DNA from: Thalassospira profundimaris WP0211
GTDB lineage: Bacteria > Pseudomonadota > Alphaproteobacteria > Rhodospirillales > Thalassospiraceae
Length of the DNA stretch: 64,000 nt
Direction: 5' to 3'
Assembly (NCBI RefSeq): GCF_000300275.1
Contig: NZ_AMRN01000002.1
Location: forward strand, 248,001-312,000
Under the pieces are notes generated by a model. It was given only the letters and a program-made list of their open reading frames with translations. It was not told where the DNA came from and did no database searches. Made by a program: the position numbers and the translations under genes. Shown here one piece after another: positions 52,218-61,372 of this stretch; the first letter of the stretch is position 1, and each line of letters opens with the position of its first letter.

Positions 52218-52988
52218 CTAGAAGTGATCCTTGCGTTTGCGGATCTCGGTAAAGATCGCAACCGGGCTTTCACCGCTCATGCCAAGGGCTTCGGCAACCG
52301 AGGGCTCATCGGCGCGCAGGAACGGGTTGGTCGCAAGCTCGACATCCAGACGCGATGGAATGGTCGGAAGGTTGCGTGCGCGAAGCCCGTCAATATCCTG
52401 GCAGCGTGCCGTCAGGATGGCGTTGTCGGGCTCGATCGTTTTGGCGAATTTCGCATTGGCCTGGGTGTATTCATGGCCGCAATAGACCTGCGTGCTGCCC
52501 GGAAGACCGCGGAACTTCTGCAAGGAATGCCACATCTGTTCGGGTGTGCCCTCAAACAAACGCCCACAGCCCAGCGCAAACAGGCTGTCGCCAGAAAACA
52601 GCGCTGTGATGGCCGGGAAATAGAACGCGATATGCCCGCTGGTATGGCCCGGCACATCAAACACCCGTCCTTCCAGATCCCCGATCAGAACCTGATCCCC
52701 CTCGCCGCACGTTTCATCCATGTTGGGGATGCGCGCGGTTTCGGCCGTCGGGCCCAGCAATTTCGCGCCGTATTTCTCGATCAACTCGGCATTGCCGCCG
52801 ATATGGTCGTGGTGGTGATGGGTGTTGATCACCAGATCAAGATTCCAGTCACGCTCTTCAAGGGCGGCGATCACAGGGGCCGCTTCGCCCGGATCGACGA
52901 TGGCGGTGGTTTCACTGCGATGGCAGCGCACAAGATAGGTGTAATTGTCTGAAAGACACGGAATGACGATGACTTCACCGGCAGCCAT
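52218..52988 (-). CDS. gloB: Hydroxyacylglutathione hydrolase (glyoxalase II)
   Basis: A 256-residue metallo-beta-lactamase fold enzyme. The metal ligands are in NTHHHHDHIGG, then His in VPGHTSGHIAFY, Asp in ALFSGDSLFALGCGRLFEGT, and His in YCGHEYTQANAKFA. It hydrolyses S-lactoylglutathione to lactate and glutathione. The ATG at 52988 follows GAGG. The family-typical C terminus ends in FTEIRKRKDHF. Confidence 0.95.
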   Translation of the reverse strand: MAAGEVIVIPCLSDNYTYLVRCHRSETTAIVDPGEAAPVIAALEERDWNLDLVINTHHHHDHIGGNAELIEKYGAKLLGPTAETARIPNMDETCGEGDQVLIGDLEGRVFDVPGHTSGHIAFYFPAITALFSGDSLFALGCGRLFEGTPEQMWHSLQKFRGLPGSTQVYCGHEYTQANAKFAKTIEPDNAILTARCQDIDGLRARNLPTIPSRLDVELATNPFLRADEPSVAEALGMSGESPVAIFTEIRKRKDHF

Positions 52989-53037
52989 GGCGTACCTCAA
53001 AATGTAATTTCTATGTTGGGGCAAGACTATCAGGATG

Positions 53038-53304
53038 TAGGCTCAGGACCTATTAATTTGGTTTGAATGGTTCACCGGGTTTGTGCGGATACGCGAAGCA
53101 AAACCGCAGGAAGATATGTATCTTTCAAGGCTTTGCGACAAAGTAGCCCGTGCAAACCCGGTGAATCCAAAGGACAGACGTTATATTTGCAAACTCCTGC
53201 GTCAAACCCCTTGGCCGGGATACCAGCCCGCCCGGCGGGCTTTTCCTTGGATTTCACAAATATAACGTCTGCCATTCCAATCAAATTAATAGGTCCTGAG
53301 CCTA
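53038..53304. repeat. 267-bp structured inverted-repeat element, copy A
   Basis: The outer 22 bases (TAGGCTCAGGACCTATTAAT plus two) are an exact inverted repeat of 53283-53304. Inside are a stem between about 53069-53083 and 53155-53170, and a second perfect 15-bp stem (CAGACGTTATATTTG with its complement near 53262). The loop of the first stem carries AAGATATGTATCTT and GCTTTGCGACAAAGTAGC. A terminator-like GCCCGC/GCGGGC hairpin with TTTT lies near 53226-53244. A related copy begins at about 63865. Confidence 0.8.
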
Positions 53305-53366
53305 GTGTCTTGAAACAATCACGCAAAAACATTCCCGTGCTGGATCGGGGATGATAGGCTGCTGCC

Positions 53367-54197
53367 ATGCGTCAGGATGTCGTTGATCTTCACCGTTTTT
53401 ATGCCAGCAGTATCGGACAAGCCGCACGGCGTCTGATCCGCAGGCGTTTGCGCGTCATGTGGTCGGATGTCCGGGGCATGCGGGTCCTTGGTTTTGGCTA
53501 TGCCACGCCGTACTTGCGTCCGTTTATTGGCGAGGCAGAGCGTGTCATGGCCTTCATGCCCGCCCAGCAGGGCTGCGTTCATTGGCCCGCGGGTGAAGAC
53601 AACCGTGTCGCCCTGACCGAAGAAACCATGTTGCCGCTGCCTGACAGTTCGGTGGATCGCATTTTGGTCGTGCATCTGGTCGAACATACGGACTCGATGC
53701 GTCGCCTGATGCGCGAATGCTGGCGGGTACTGACGCCGAATGGCCGGATTGTCGTCGTGACGCCGAACCGAAGCTCGCTCTGGTCATGGTCGGAAAAAAC
53801 GCCCTTTGGCTATGGCCACCCCCATAGCGTGTCGCAGCTGCAAAACCTGCTGCGCGAAAACATGTTCCTGCCGATCCAGCACAGCCGGGCCCTTTTCATG
53901 CCGCCGACCAACATGCGCCTTTTGCTGCGTTGGTCGCAGGTATTTGAAAATATCGGATCGCGCCTGTTCAAGGCCTTTGCCGGTGTCTCGATTGTTGAAG
54001 CCGGTAAGCAGCTTTACGCCAGCTCCGGCACGCCACAACGCAAACGCCGTCTGGTGCATATCCCAGTGACGGTCCCGCCACTGCGCCCGGCCGATGGCAA
54101 TCAGCAGCACCGTGTGTCGCACGACCAGACGGATGAGTGTCAAAACAGCCCGTCGGATGAAGACAAACCAGCACGTCTTTCCACGTCTGACCAGTAA
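53367..54197 (+). CDS. SAM-dependent methyltransferase (class I, Methyltransf_11-like)
   Basis: A 276-residue protein. The SAM-binding strand is VLGFGYATPYLRPF (residues about 41-54) and the following acidic region is LPLPDSSVDRILVVHLVEHT, with CWRVLTPNGRIVVVTPNRSS typical of the family. The C-terminal 40 residues are polar and disordered. Its substrate is unknown. It lies near gloB, transcribed divergently, with the repeat element between them. Confidence 0.85.
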   Translation: MRQDVVDLHRFYASSIGQAARRLIRRRLRVMWSDVRGMRVLGFGYATPYLRPFIGEAERVMAFMPAQQGCVHWPAGEDNRVALTEETMLPLPDSSVDRILVVHLVEHTDSMRRLMRECWRVLTPNGRIVVVTPNRSSLWSWSEKTPFGYGHPHSVSQLQNLLRENMFLPIQHSRALFMPPTNMRLLLRWSQVFENIGSRLFKAFAGVSIVEAGKQLYASSGTPQRKRRLVHIPVTVPPLRPADGNQQHRVSHDQTDECQNSPSDEDKPARLSTSDQ

Positions 54198-54273
54198 GTC
54201 GGCAAAATCACGGCAGGTTTTGTTACATGATGATAATTGACACTCACGCCATGATTGTCTGCATAATAACATC

Positions 54274-55113
54274 ATGTCATTGAAATCGGCTTTGCGAAAC
54301 ACAGTCAGGTTTACCGGACGCGCGCTGTTTGGCGGCGCGCTGTTTCTGCCATTGCACGCCGTCGCAGAGCCGGTGCAAAACAGCAACATCCCCCGCACCA
54401 TCACGCTGTACGCCGAAGACAGCAACGCACCCTATGCCTTTCTCGATGGAGTGAGCCCCGAAGGCATATATGTCCGCATCCTGCAGGAAGCGTTTGATCG
54501 CCTGCCGGGCTATCGGCTCGATATTGTCAATGTGCCGTTTCGACGCGGGATGGAGCTGCTCAAGGATGGCAAGATCATGGGGTTCTTTCCGCCTTACGCG
54601 CGCGGGGATCGCGACTGGATCGAACGCTATTCCATCCCGATCCTGCGCGAAACCGTCGTGGCAATCTGCAGCAAGGATTACGTCCAAAGCAACGATCGGA
54701 AGCGCTTCCCCGATGATTTCAAAGGGGCGCGTTTTGCCAACAACGCCGGATATCGTCTGGCCGGACCGGAATTCTTTGACATGGTCGAGGCGGGCGAGAT
54801 TACCCTTGAAGAAGCCAACACTACCGCCAGCAATCTGCGCTTCCTGATGGCCGGTCGTGTTGATTGTTATGTCAATGAACGCATGGCCATTCTGGCCGGG
54901 ATGCGCGAACTGGCCGTCGACAAGGCAGTCGCGCGTCTGTTTGATGAGGCCGCGATCATCGGGCACGAATTTGGCTATGTTGCCTATGGCCCGGACCCGG
55001 AGGGCAAATGGCCCTATCGCGACCAGTTTGCCGGCGCCCTTGACCGCGCGCTCAGTGACATGCTCGCAAGCGGCGAGATCGACCGGCTGGTTGTTTCCTA
55101 TTTCTCTTATTGA
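54274..55113 (+). CDS. Periplasmic solute-binding protein (type 2, amino-acid-like)
   Basis: A 279-residue protein with an N-terminal signal (residues 1-31, GALFLPLHAVAEP) and a type 2 periplasmic binding fold (ITLYAEDSNAPYAFLDGVSP, then GYRLDIVNVPFRRGMELLKD). A region with NLRFLMAGRVDCYVNERMA is the second lobe. No permease or ATPase is adjacent, so it may be a sensor or orphan binding protein. The ligand cannot be predicted. Confidence 0.78.
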   Translation: MSLKSALRNTVRFTGRALFGGALFLPLHAVAEPVQNSNIPRTITLYAEDSNAPYAFLDGVSPEGIYVRILQEAFDRLPGYRLDIVNVPFRRGMELLKDGKIMGFFPPYARGDRDWIERYSIPILRETVVAICSKDYVQSNDRKRFPDDFKGARFANNAGYRLAGPEFFDMVEAGEITLEEANTTASNLRFLMAGRVDCYVNERMAILAGMRELAVDKAVARLFDEAAIIGHEFGYVAYGPDPEGKWPYRDQFAGALDRALSDMLASGEIDRLVVSYFSY

Positions 55114-55154
55114 TATCGCCCGCAATAGGTTTCGGGGTGTCTGAGCAGCACACA

Positions 55155-55188
55155 AAAAAACAGGCCACCGAATGTCGGTGGCCTGTTT
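55155..55188. terminator. Bidirectional terminator between the binding-protein gene and petC
   Basis: A-rich AAACAGGCCACCGA pairs with TCGGTGGCCTGTTT around a three-base loop, with A and T tracts on both sides. It serves the two convergent operons. Confidence 0.9.
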
Positions 55189-55212
55189 CAATATCGGGCA
55201 GATCAGGACGTC

Positions 55213-55995
55213 TTAGTGTTCGACGTCGCGCCAGATCTTGCGTTTGACCGCATACAGCATTGCCGTCAGAACCAGCAGGAACAGGATCACTTTCATGCCA
55301 AGTGCCTTGCGGGCTTCGAGCTCCGGCTGTGCCGTCCAGTTCAGGAAGGCCGTCACATCACGTGCATGCTGTTCCAGGGTCATCGGGGTGCCATCCGTGT
55401 ACTCGACCGCTTCATCATAAAGCGGCGGTGCCATGGAGATCTGATGACCCGGGAAGTAGTGGTTGTAATACTTGCCGTCTGCAAGGTCGAAGCCCTCTGG
55501 TGCTTCTTCCTCATAGCCGGTCAGCAGGCCGAACACATAGTCCGGGCCACCCACACGGGCCTTGTTCATCAACGAAAGGTCCGGCGGAATGGCGCCGCCA
55601 TTGGCAGCCGCAGCCGCCTTTTCGTTGGGGAACGGAGACGGGAAGTAATCCGAAGCAAGACCCGGACGGGTGAACATGTCACCATCGTCGTTCGGACCGT
55701 CTTCGATGTCATACTCGGCCGCAATCGCCTTGATCTGGTCTTCGTTGAACCCAATGCCTTCAAGGTTGCGGAAGGCAATGAAGCGCAGGCTGTGACAGCC
55801 GGCACAGATGTTCTTGTAGACCTGGAAGCCACGCTGCAGCTGGGCACGGTCATAAGTACCAAACAGACCCTGCCAGCTCCAGTCCTGTGCCTCGGGCACC
55901 GGCGCGTCGCCGGCAGCCTTGGCTGCACCACCAGTGAATGCGGTTACCGCGAAGGCGGCAGCAATTGCGGTCAGTGCGAACTTACGCATTTGCAC
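55213..55995 (-). CDS. petC: Cytochrome c1 of the bc1 complex
   Basis: A 260-residue protein with a signal peptide ([20 protein letters not shown]), a heme-binding CAGCHSLRF, a distal Met ligand in the segment [12 protein letters not shown], and a C-terminal membrane anchor ([20 protein letters not shown]). It accepts electrons from the Rieske protein and passes them to a soluble cytochrome c. It overlaps the petB stop by 14 bases. Order petA-petB-petC is the usual fbc operon. Confidence 0.97.
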   Translation of the reverse strand: MQMRKFALTAIAAAFAVTAFTGGAAKAAGDAPVPEAQDWSWQGLFGTYDRAQLQRGFQVYKNICAGCHSLRFIAFRNLEGIGFNEDQIKAIAAEYDIEDGPNDDGDMFTRPGLASDYFPSPFPNEKAAAAANGGAIPPDLSLMNKARVGGPDYVFGLLTGYEEEAPEGFDLADGKYYNHYFPGHQISMAPPLYDEAVEYTDGTPMTLEQHARDVTAFLNWTAQPELEARKALGMKVILFLLVLTAMLYAVKRKIWRDVEH

Positions 55996-57250
55996 CCTCC
56001 TTCATAACAGATTCGCTGATGCTTGCAGGAAGCGGCTTGGTTCGTTCCATTTTTCCAACCAACGGCATGACCACAAGGAAGTGTGCGAAGTAATACAGCG
56101 TCGAAAGCTGACCCATCACGATGACTTTCAGACCCGGAATACCCAGGAAGTAGTCATCCGGTGCCTTCGCCCCGCAATAGCCGAGTATGAAGGTATCGAT
56201 CACAAACAGCCAGAAGAACCATTTGTAAACCGGACGGAATTTCGAGCTGCGCACCTTGGAGGTATCAAGCCACGGAATAACGAACAGGATCACGATCGAG
56301 GCAAACATCGCCAGCACGCCAAGCAGTTTTGCCGGGATGCCAAAGATGGTGAAGTCGATCGAGCGCAGGATCGCATAGAACGGCAGGAAGTACCATTCCG
56401 GCACGATGTGCGGCGGTGTGACCAGCGGGTTCGCCGGGATGTAGTTATCCGGGTGGCCCAGGAAGTCAGGTGCAAAGAACACAAACACCGAGAAGAAGAT
56501 CAGGAACACGCCGATGCCGTACAGATCCTTGATCGTGTAGTACGGATGGAACGGAATGGCATCAGCCGGGGTCTTGATCTCAACACCGGTCGGGTTGTTC
56601 GAGCGCACGGTATGCAGTGCCCAGACATGCAGGACAACAAGGCCCAGAATGACGAACGGCATCAGATAGTGCAGCGAGAAGAACCGGTTCAGCGTCGGGT
56701 TATCAACCGAGAAACCACCCCAAAGCCAGGTCACCAGCGGATCACCGATGATCGGGAAGGCAGAGAACAGGTTGGTAATAACCGTTGCACCCCAGAAGGA
56801 CATCTGGCCCCACGGCAGGACATAGCCCATGAACGCGGTTGCCATCATCGCAAGCAGGATCAGGATACCGATCCACCACAGCATCTCGCGCGGTGCTTTG
56901 TATGACCCGTAATACAGGCCACGGAAAATGTGAATGAACACAACGATGAAGAACATCGATGCGCCGTTCATATGGATATAGCGGATCAGCCAGCCATAGT
57001 TCACATCACGCATGATGCGCTCGACCGACTCAAAGGCCATATCGGTATGGGGGGTGTAGTTCATCACCAGGAAAATACCGGTGAGGATCATCGTCACCAG
57101 AACAAAACCGGCCAGGGAACCGAAGTTCCACATATAGGACAGGTTTTTCGGGGTCGGATATTCGTATGCAGAGTGGTGCAACATGGAGATGACCGGAAGA
57201 CGGTCGTCAACCCACTTGACCACTTTGTTGTTCCACTGAGGTGCGCTCAT
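55982..57250 (-). CDS. petB: Cytochrome b of the bc1 complex
   Basis: A 422-residue polytopic membrane protein of the long mitochondrial/proteobacterial type. Eight helices are evident, and it contains heme-ligand helices ([20 protein letters not shown] and [20 protein letters not shown]) and the quinol-site motif PEW in [15 protein letters not shown]. It lies 11 bases after petA. It houses the Qo and Qi sites. Confidence 0.97.
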   Translation of the reverse strand: MSAPQWNNKVVKWVDDRLPVISMLHHSAYEYPTPKNLSYMWNFGSLAGFVLVTMILTGIFLVMNYTPHTDMAFESVERIMRDVNYGWLIRYIHMNGASMFFIVVFIHIFRGLYYGSYKAPREMLWWIGILILLAMMATAFMGYVLPWGQMSFWGATVITNLFSAFPIIGDPLVTWLWGGFSVDNPTLNRFFSLHYLMPFVILGLVVLHVWALHTVRSNNPTGVEIKTPADAIPFHPYYTIKDLYGIGVFLIFFSVFVFFAPDFLGHPDNYIPANPLVTPPHIVPEWYFLPFYAILRSIDFTIFGIPAKLLGVLAMFASIVILFVIPWLDTSKVRSSKFRPVYKWFFWLFVIDTFILGYCGAKAPDDYFLGIPGLKVIVMGQLSTLYYFAHFLVVMPLVGKMERTKPLPASISESVMKEGANA

Positions 57251-57261
57251 AAACCTGCTCC

Positions 57262-57813
57262 TTACCCGATCCGGACCGACGTGTCGGTCAGGAATTCATA
57301 TTCCGGAACGACAAGGTTCAACGGCGCGGGGCCGCGGCGGATACGGCCCGACGTATCATAGTGCGAGCCATGGCATGGGCAGTACCAGCCATCATAATCA
57401 CCACGGGTTTCGCCTGTGGCAGTGCCCATCGGAATGCAGCCCAGATGGGTGCAGACGCCGACGACGACCAGCCACTCTTTCTTTTCGACACGCGCATCGT
57501 CGGTCTGCGGATCGACGAGTTCGTTCAATGCGACGTCTTCGGCCTCATTGATTTCGCGTTCGGTACGATGGCGGATGAAGACAGGTTTGCCTCGCCACAT
57601 GACCTTAATTGCCTGACCAACCGGGATGTTGGCCAGATTAACCTCAACCGAGGCAAGTGCGAGAACGTCCTTGGACGGGTTCATGCTGTCCACGAACGGC
57701 AACAACGCGCAACCAACGCCAACGGCGCCAACTGCTGTGGTCGCCAAGGTCAGGAAATCCCTGCGGTTCTCGTCCGGCTGGTGTTCGCCGGAGGAATGCA
57801 CCGTTTGCGACAT
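57262..57813 (-). CDS. petA: Rieske iron-sulfur protein of the bc1 complex
   Basis: A 183-residue protein read from the ATG at 57813, after GAGGG. An N-terminal Tat-like segment ([20 protein letters not shown]) forms the membrane anchor. The 2Fe-2S ligands are in CTHLGCIP and CPCHGSHYD. It transfers electrons from quinol to cytochrome c1. First gene of the petABC operon. Confidence 0.97.
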   Translation of the reverse strand: MSQTVHSSGEHQPDENRRDFLTLATTAVGAVGVGCALLPFVDSMNPSKDVLALASVEVNLANIPVGQAIKVMWRGKPVFIRHRTEREINEAEDVALNELVDPQTDDARVEKKEWLVVVGVCTHLGCIPMGTATGETRGDYDGWYCPCHGSHYDTSGRIRRGPAPLNLVVPEYEFLTDTSVRIG

Positions 57814-58205
57814 AATTAATCCCTCTTTCTGCCCCCAAAACAGGCATGCGGAATGCCAAACCAAGACTTAGGGCATTCATGTTTACATTCCATTGATGAA
57901 AATCAAACAATCTTGCCGCTAAAAGCCCTTAGGCCTGTTTGACGGTCCGTATACTAACAAAAATTCGGTTTGTTAAGGAGAACTTGGAGTTGCAAATTGT
58001 TTGCATTCAACAAGATCATTGGGTTTTGCGCTGCACAATTCGGTAAAACATAGCGTAATTGCGGGTATCCCGCCCTTTGTGCGCCAAGGACTTGTGGCTT
58101 TAGTTCTTCATATTCCAAAAAAGTCTAATAGCGGCGTTAACGGGTAATTATATGTCGCTGATGAACTGATTCGACATTTGTTCACCAACGATTCTAAAAG
58201 AAGCC
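57814..58205. promoter_or_regulatory. 392-bp divergent region between petA and trmL
   Basis: No gene is supported. It should hold the petABC promoter (minus strand) and the trmL-hemF promoter. The DNA is AT-richer than its neighbours, with CTAACAAAAATTCGGTTTGT near 57953 among several AT-rich tracts. No operator stands out. Confidence 0.4.
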
Positions 58206-58685
58206 ATGAGAATTTGTTTATTCGAACCCGACATCCCGCAAAACACCGGCACCATTCTGCGCATGGCGGCCTGTTTTGGCCTGCCGGTCGATATCATCGA
58301 ACCGTGCGGCTTTCTTCTGACGTCCGGTGCGCTTAAGCGCGCCGGGATGGATTATCTCGAAAAGGCCGATTATATACGCCATGCCGACTGGCGCGCCTTT
58401 GTCGAGGCCCGCCAGGACGGAACGGTGCCAGGGCGTCTGGTGTTGCTGACGACCAAGGGGGCCGAACCCTATTGCGATTTTGAATTTCGCGCCGATGATA
58501 TCCTGATGCTGGGCTCCGAAAGCAAAGGGGTGCCTGACAGCGTCCATGATTATGTCGATGCCCGCGTCGTCATTCCGATGAAGCCGCAAATGCGCTCGCT
58601 GAATGTCGCCATGGCAACCGCAATGACATTGGGCGAGGCGCTCCGACAGACCGATGGCTTTCCTGCAAGCCGACCGAGTGAATGA
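58206..58685 (+). CDS. trmL: tRNA (cytidine(34)-2'-O)-methyltransferase
   Basis: A 159-residue SPOUT methyltransferase. The start [20 protein letters not shown] and the trefoil-knot motifs [14 protein letters not shown] and [20 protein letters not shown] are characteristic of TrmL/YibK. It methylates the wobble base of tRNA-Leu isoacceptors. Its stop overlaps the hemF start. Confidence 0.95.
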   Translation: MRICLFEPDIPQNTGTILRMAACFGLPVDIIEPCGFLLTSGALKRAGMDYLEKADYIRHADWRAFVEARQDGTVPGRLVLLTTKGAEPYCDFEFRADDILMLGSESKGVPDSVHDYVDARVVIPMKPQMRSLNVAMATAMTLGEALRQTDGFPASRPSE

Positions 58686-59614
58686 ACCAAGTGAGTGACG
58701 CAATGACGGACGCAAAAATTGCTGCAAAACAGGCAATGAAGACGAGCACCGACCACAAGGTCGACGATGCCGTCATTGCCAAACGCAAACAGATCGCCCG
58801 GGACTGGTTCCGCCAATTGCGTGATGACATTTGCGCCAGTTACGAGGCGCTCGAGGACAGCTACGAAGGACCGCTTTCCGACCGCGCCCCGGGGCGGTTC
58901 GAGCGCACCGTATGGGAACGCGGCGAAAACGAGGGCGGCGGCGAAATGTCGGTCATGAAGGGCCGGGTGTTTGAAAAGGTCGGGGTCAATATCTCGGTCG
59001 TGCATGGCGAATTTTCCGAAAAATTCCGCAAGGAAATCCCCGGTGCCGATGAAAACCCCAACTTCTGGGCCGCGGGCATTTCACTGGTCGCCCACCCATG
59101 CTCGCCCCATGTGCCGGCCGTGCACATGAACACGCGCCACATCGTCACCACCAAGGCATGGTTTGGCGGTGGTGCCGATCTGACCCCGGTCTTCCCGCAG
59201 GAAAAGGACACCGCTGATTTCCATGGCGCGCTTAAATCTGCCTGCGATGCCCATGGCGATGACTATTACGACCGGTTTAAAAAGTGGTGTGATGAATATT
59301 TCTGGCTGCCCCACCGTAACGAGCCACGCGGGGTTGGCGGGATTTTCTATGATTATCTCGATGCTGACTGGGATGCCGATTTCGCCTTCACCCAGAATGT
59401 CGGGCGGGCTTTCCGCGATATCTATCCGGAACTCGTCAAACGCCACTACAACCAATCCTGGACCGATGACGAACGCCGCGCCCAACTGATCAAGCGCGGC
59501 CGTTATGTCGAGTTCAACCTGCTCCATGACCGTGGCACGCGCTTTGGCCTGATGACCGGCGGCAACACCGAAGCCATCCTGATGTCGCTCCCGCCCGAAG
59601 CCAACTGGCCGTAA
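58682..59614 (+). CDS. hemF: Oxygen-dependent coproporphyrinogen III oxidase
   Basis: A 310-residue enzyme with the HemF signatures [33 protein letters not shown] and [15 protein letters not shown], followed by [15 protein letters not shown] and [16 protein letters not shown]. It decarboxylates coproporphyrinogen III aerobically in heme synthesis. The ATG overlaps the trmL stop (ATGA). Confidence 0.97.
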   Translation: MNQVSDAMTDAKIAAKQAMKTSTDHKVDDAVIAKRKQIARDWFRQLRDDICASYEALEDSYEGPLSDRAPGRFERTVWERGENEGGGEMSVMKGRVFEKVGVNISVVHGEFSEKFRKEIPGADENPNFWAAGISLVAHPCSPHVPAVHMNTRHIVTTKAWFGGGADLTPVFPQEKDTADFHGALKSACDAHGDDYYDRFKKWCDEYFWLPHRNEPRGVGGIFYDYLDADWDADFAFTQNVGRAFRDIYPELVKRHYNQSWTDDERRAQLIKRGRYVEFNLLHDRGTRFGLMTGGNTEAILMSLPPEANWP

Positions 59615-59631
59615 AGCTGATGGTTCTGCAT

Positions 59632-59709
59632 GGATGCCCGCTTGCGCGGGCATGACGTGACGAGAACCGGGTGAGGGGAACCTCCGTCATCCCCGCGCAG
59701 GCGGGGATC
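59632..59709. repeat. REP-like pair of palindromes in opposite orientation (BIME-like)
   Basis: ATGCCCGC/GCGGGCAT forms a hairpin at 59634-59653 and TCCCCGC/GCGGGGA at 59690-59707. The units point at each other (ATGACG ... CGTCAT). They are located after hemF and just before the toxin gene end, the usual intergenic position of REP elements. Confidence 0.75.
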
Positions 59710-59732
59710 TCGTGTTGCTTGCCTTGACCGCG

Positions 59733-60041
59733 CTATCGAATTCTGTCCGCCAATCGCGTCATAAGGTCCATGCGCTCATGGAAAATCGCCACGACCAGTG
59801 CGGGCGCATTTTCGCGCGGAAGACAAAAGACGTAATGTTGCGCGCAGCGCACCATCCGAAGATTTGGAAAAAGTTCGCTCATGTCATGGAATGAACCACG
59901 CCCGGCGACAAGATCATCAATGCCCTTTTCCAGCGTGGCGACATAGCGCCGCACTTGTTCTGGGCCCCATTCCTTACCCGTATATCGGATGATGCCGCGC
60001 AGATCGGCTTCTGCCTCTGCGCTAAGGACATAACCCGTCAA
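59733..60041 (-). CDS. ParE/RelE-family toxin
   Basis: A 102-residue protein with the ParE layout: SAEAEADLRGIIRYTGKEWG at the N terminus, then LRMVRCAQHYVFCLPRENAP and a C-terminal VVAIFHERMDLMTRLADRI. Members poison gyrase (ParE) or cut mRNA at the ribosome (RelE); ParE is favoured by sequence style. It overlaps the antitoxin stop by four bases (ATGA). Confidence 0.9.
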   Translation of the reverse strand: MTGYVLSAEAEADLRGIIRYTGKEWGPEQVRRYVATLEKGIDDLVAGRGSFHDMSELFPNLRMVRCAQHYVFCLPRENAPALVVAIFHERMDLMTRLADRIR

Positions 60042-60289
60042 GCGGGGGTCTCGCTCAGTTCTTCATCAAGGATTTCAGCGATGCTTTTGGCAGACACCTT
60101 CCCTGCAACCCCATCGTGGATACGGTTTTCAAGCAAGGTTTTCAGCTCCATCCATGCCTTATCAGCATTGGTATCGTCCGGGAATAACCGTTCGAGCGCG
60201 TATTGCTTGATGGTCTTGCCCTGCAAGGCGGCCATGGCTTTCAGGCTTTTGTGCTGCTGGTCTGTTATGTCGATTGTTAGGCGGCTCAT
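60038..60289 (-). CDS. Antitoxin paired with the ParE-like toxin
   Basis: An 83-residue protein. The N-terminal ribbon-helix-helix-like segment MSRLTIDITDQQHKSLKAMA binds DNA; the C-terminal KSIAEILDEELSE tail would wrap the toxin. It precedes the toxin gene in the usual order. Upstream, AACCCA and TGGGTT at about 60314 and 60336 form an inverted repeat suitable for autoregulation. Confidence 0.88.
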   Translation of the reverse strand: MSRLTIDITDQQHKSLKAMAALQGKTIKQYALERLFPDDTNADKAWMELKTLLENRIHDGVAGKVSAKSIAEILDEELSETPA

Positions 60290-60396
60290 GGGGCGATCTC
60301 CAAACAAATGTACAAACCCACATTACCACATATATGGGTTTATTGCTATTGCGTGGTCCTATTGATTGAACGGACGTTTTCCATCGATGTAGGCCA

Positions 60397-61350
60397 TTAT
60401 TTGCCCCGCGCGGCAAAAATCCGCCCAATGGTATTAAGCAATATCTGTGCGGCCAGAATGCTGGTCGATCCAGTGTGATCGTAATCAGGGGCCACTTCGA
60501 CCAGATCAATGCCGACAATATCGCCGCGCTTGGCAAGGCCTGCGATGATTTCCAGTACGTCGTAATACAGGAACCCGCCATGGCTTGGCGTGCCGGTGCC
60601 CGGCGCGATGGATGGGTCAAACCCGTCAATATCAATCGTCAGGTAATATCGCTTCCCGGCAGGAATGCGTTCCAGCATACCCTCGACACCAAGCTTGCGC
60701 ACTTGGCGCACGGACAGGATGTCGGACCCTCGCGCGCGAGCATAGTCGTACCCTTCCTTGGCGGTCGAGGACACATTGCGAATGCCAAGTTGGGTCATGC
60801 CCGTGACCCACGGCTTTTCAATGGCCCGGCGCATCGGGTTGCCATGGCCATTGCGCACCCCGTGGCGTTCATCAACGAAATCGAGATGGGCGTCAAACTG
60901 CACCACATGCACCGGTTCCTGTTCGGAAAAGGCATTGATGCAGGGAATGTTGATCGAATGATCGCCGCCCAGAACCACGGGCAGGGCCCCGGCGGCCAAA
61001 ATCTTGCGCACGCCAAACTCGATATTGGCGTGGCTGTTGATCGTGTCGGTGTGAATGATATCGGCATCGCCAATATCGACCATCCGGACCCCTTCAAGAT
61101 AGGTCACGTCATCTTCATGGTCATAGGCCCCGGCATGGCCAAAGGCAAAAAGCGTTGATGCCTCGCGAATGCCGCGCGGACCAAACCGGGCACCGGACCG
61201 CCACTGGGTGCCAAAATCAAACGGCGCGCCCATGACGGCGACATCGGCATCAATCGCATCCCAGTTTTCGACATAGGGACTTTTCGAAAAGGTCGAAATG
61301 CCAACGAATGGCAGGTTCAACCGCCCGCTGTTATAGCCATGTTTTGTCAT
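60397..61350 (-). CDS. speB: Agmatinase-family ureohydrolase
   Basis: A 317-residue enzyme with the manganese ligands of the family: GGDHSINIP, DAHLDF and DIDGFDPSIAPGTGTPSHGG. It would hydrolyse agmatine, or a related guanidino compound, to the amine and urea. Substrate specificity in this family cannot be read from sequence. The ATG at 61350 (MTKHGYNSGRLNLPF) follows AGGGGATT. The start is only 22 bases after the HEPN gene stop, so the gene inserted upstream may have changed its promoter. Confidence 0.88.
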   Translation of the reverse strand: MTKHGYNSGRLNLPFVGISTFSKSPYVENWDAIDADVAVMGAPFDFGTQWRSGARFGPRGIREASTLFAFGHAGAYDHEDDVTYLEGVRMVDIGDADIIHTDTINSHANIEFGVRKILAAGALPVVLGGDHSINIPCINAFSEQEPVHVVQFDAHLDFVDERHGVRNGHGNPMRRAIEKPWVTGMTQLGIRNVSSTAKEGYDYARARGSDILSVRQVRKLGVEGMLERIPAGKRYYLTIDIDGFDPSIAPGTGTPSHGGFLYYDVLEIIAGLAKRGDIVGIDLVEVAPDYDHTGSTSILAAQILLNTIGRIFAARGK

Positions 61351-61372
61351 GAAAAATCCCCTGTATCCTTTG

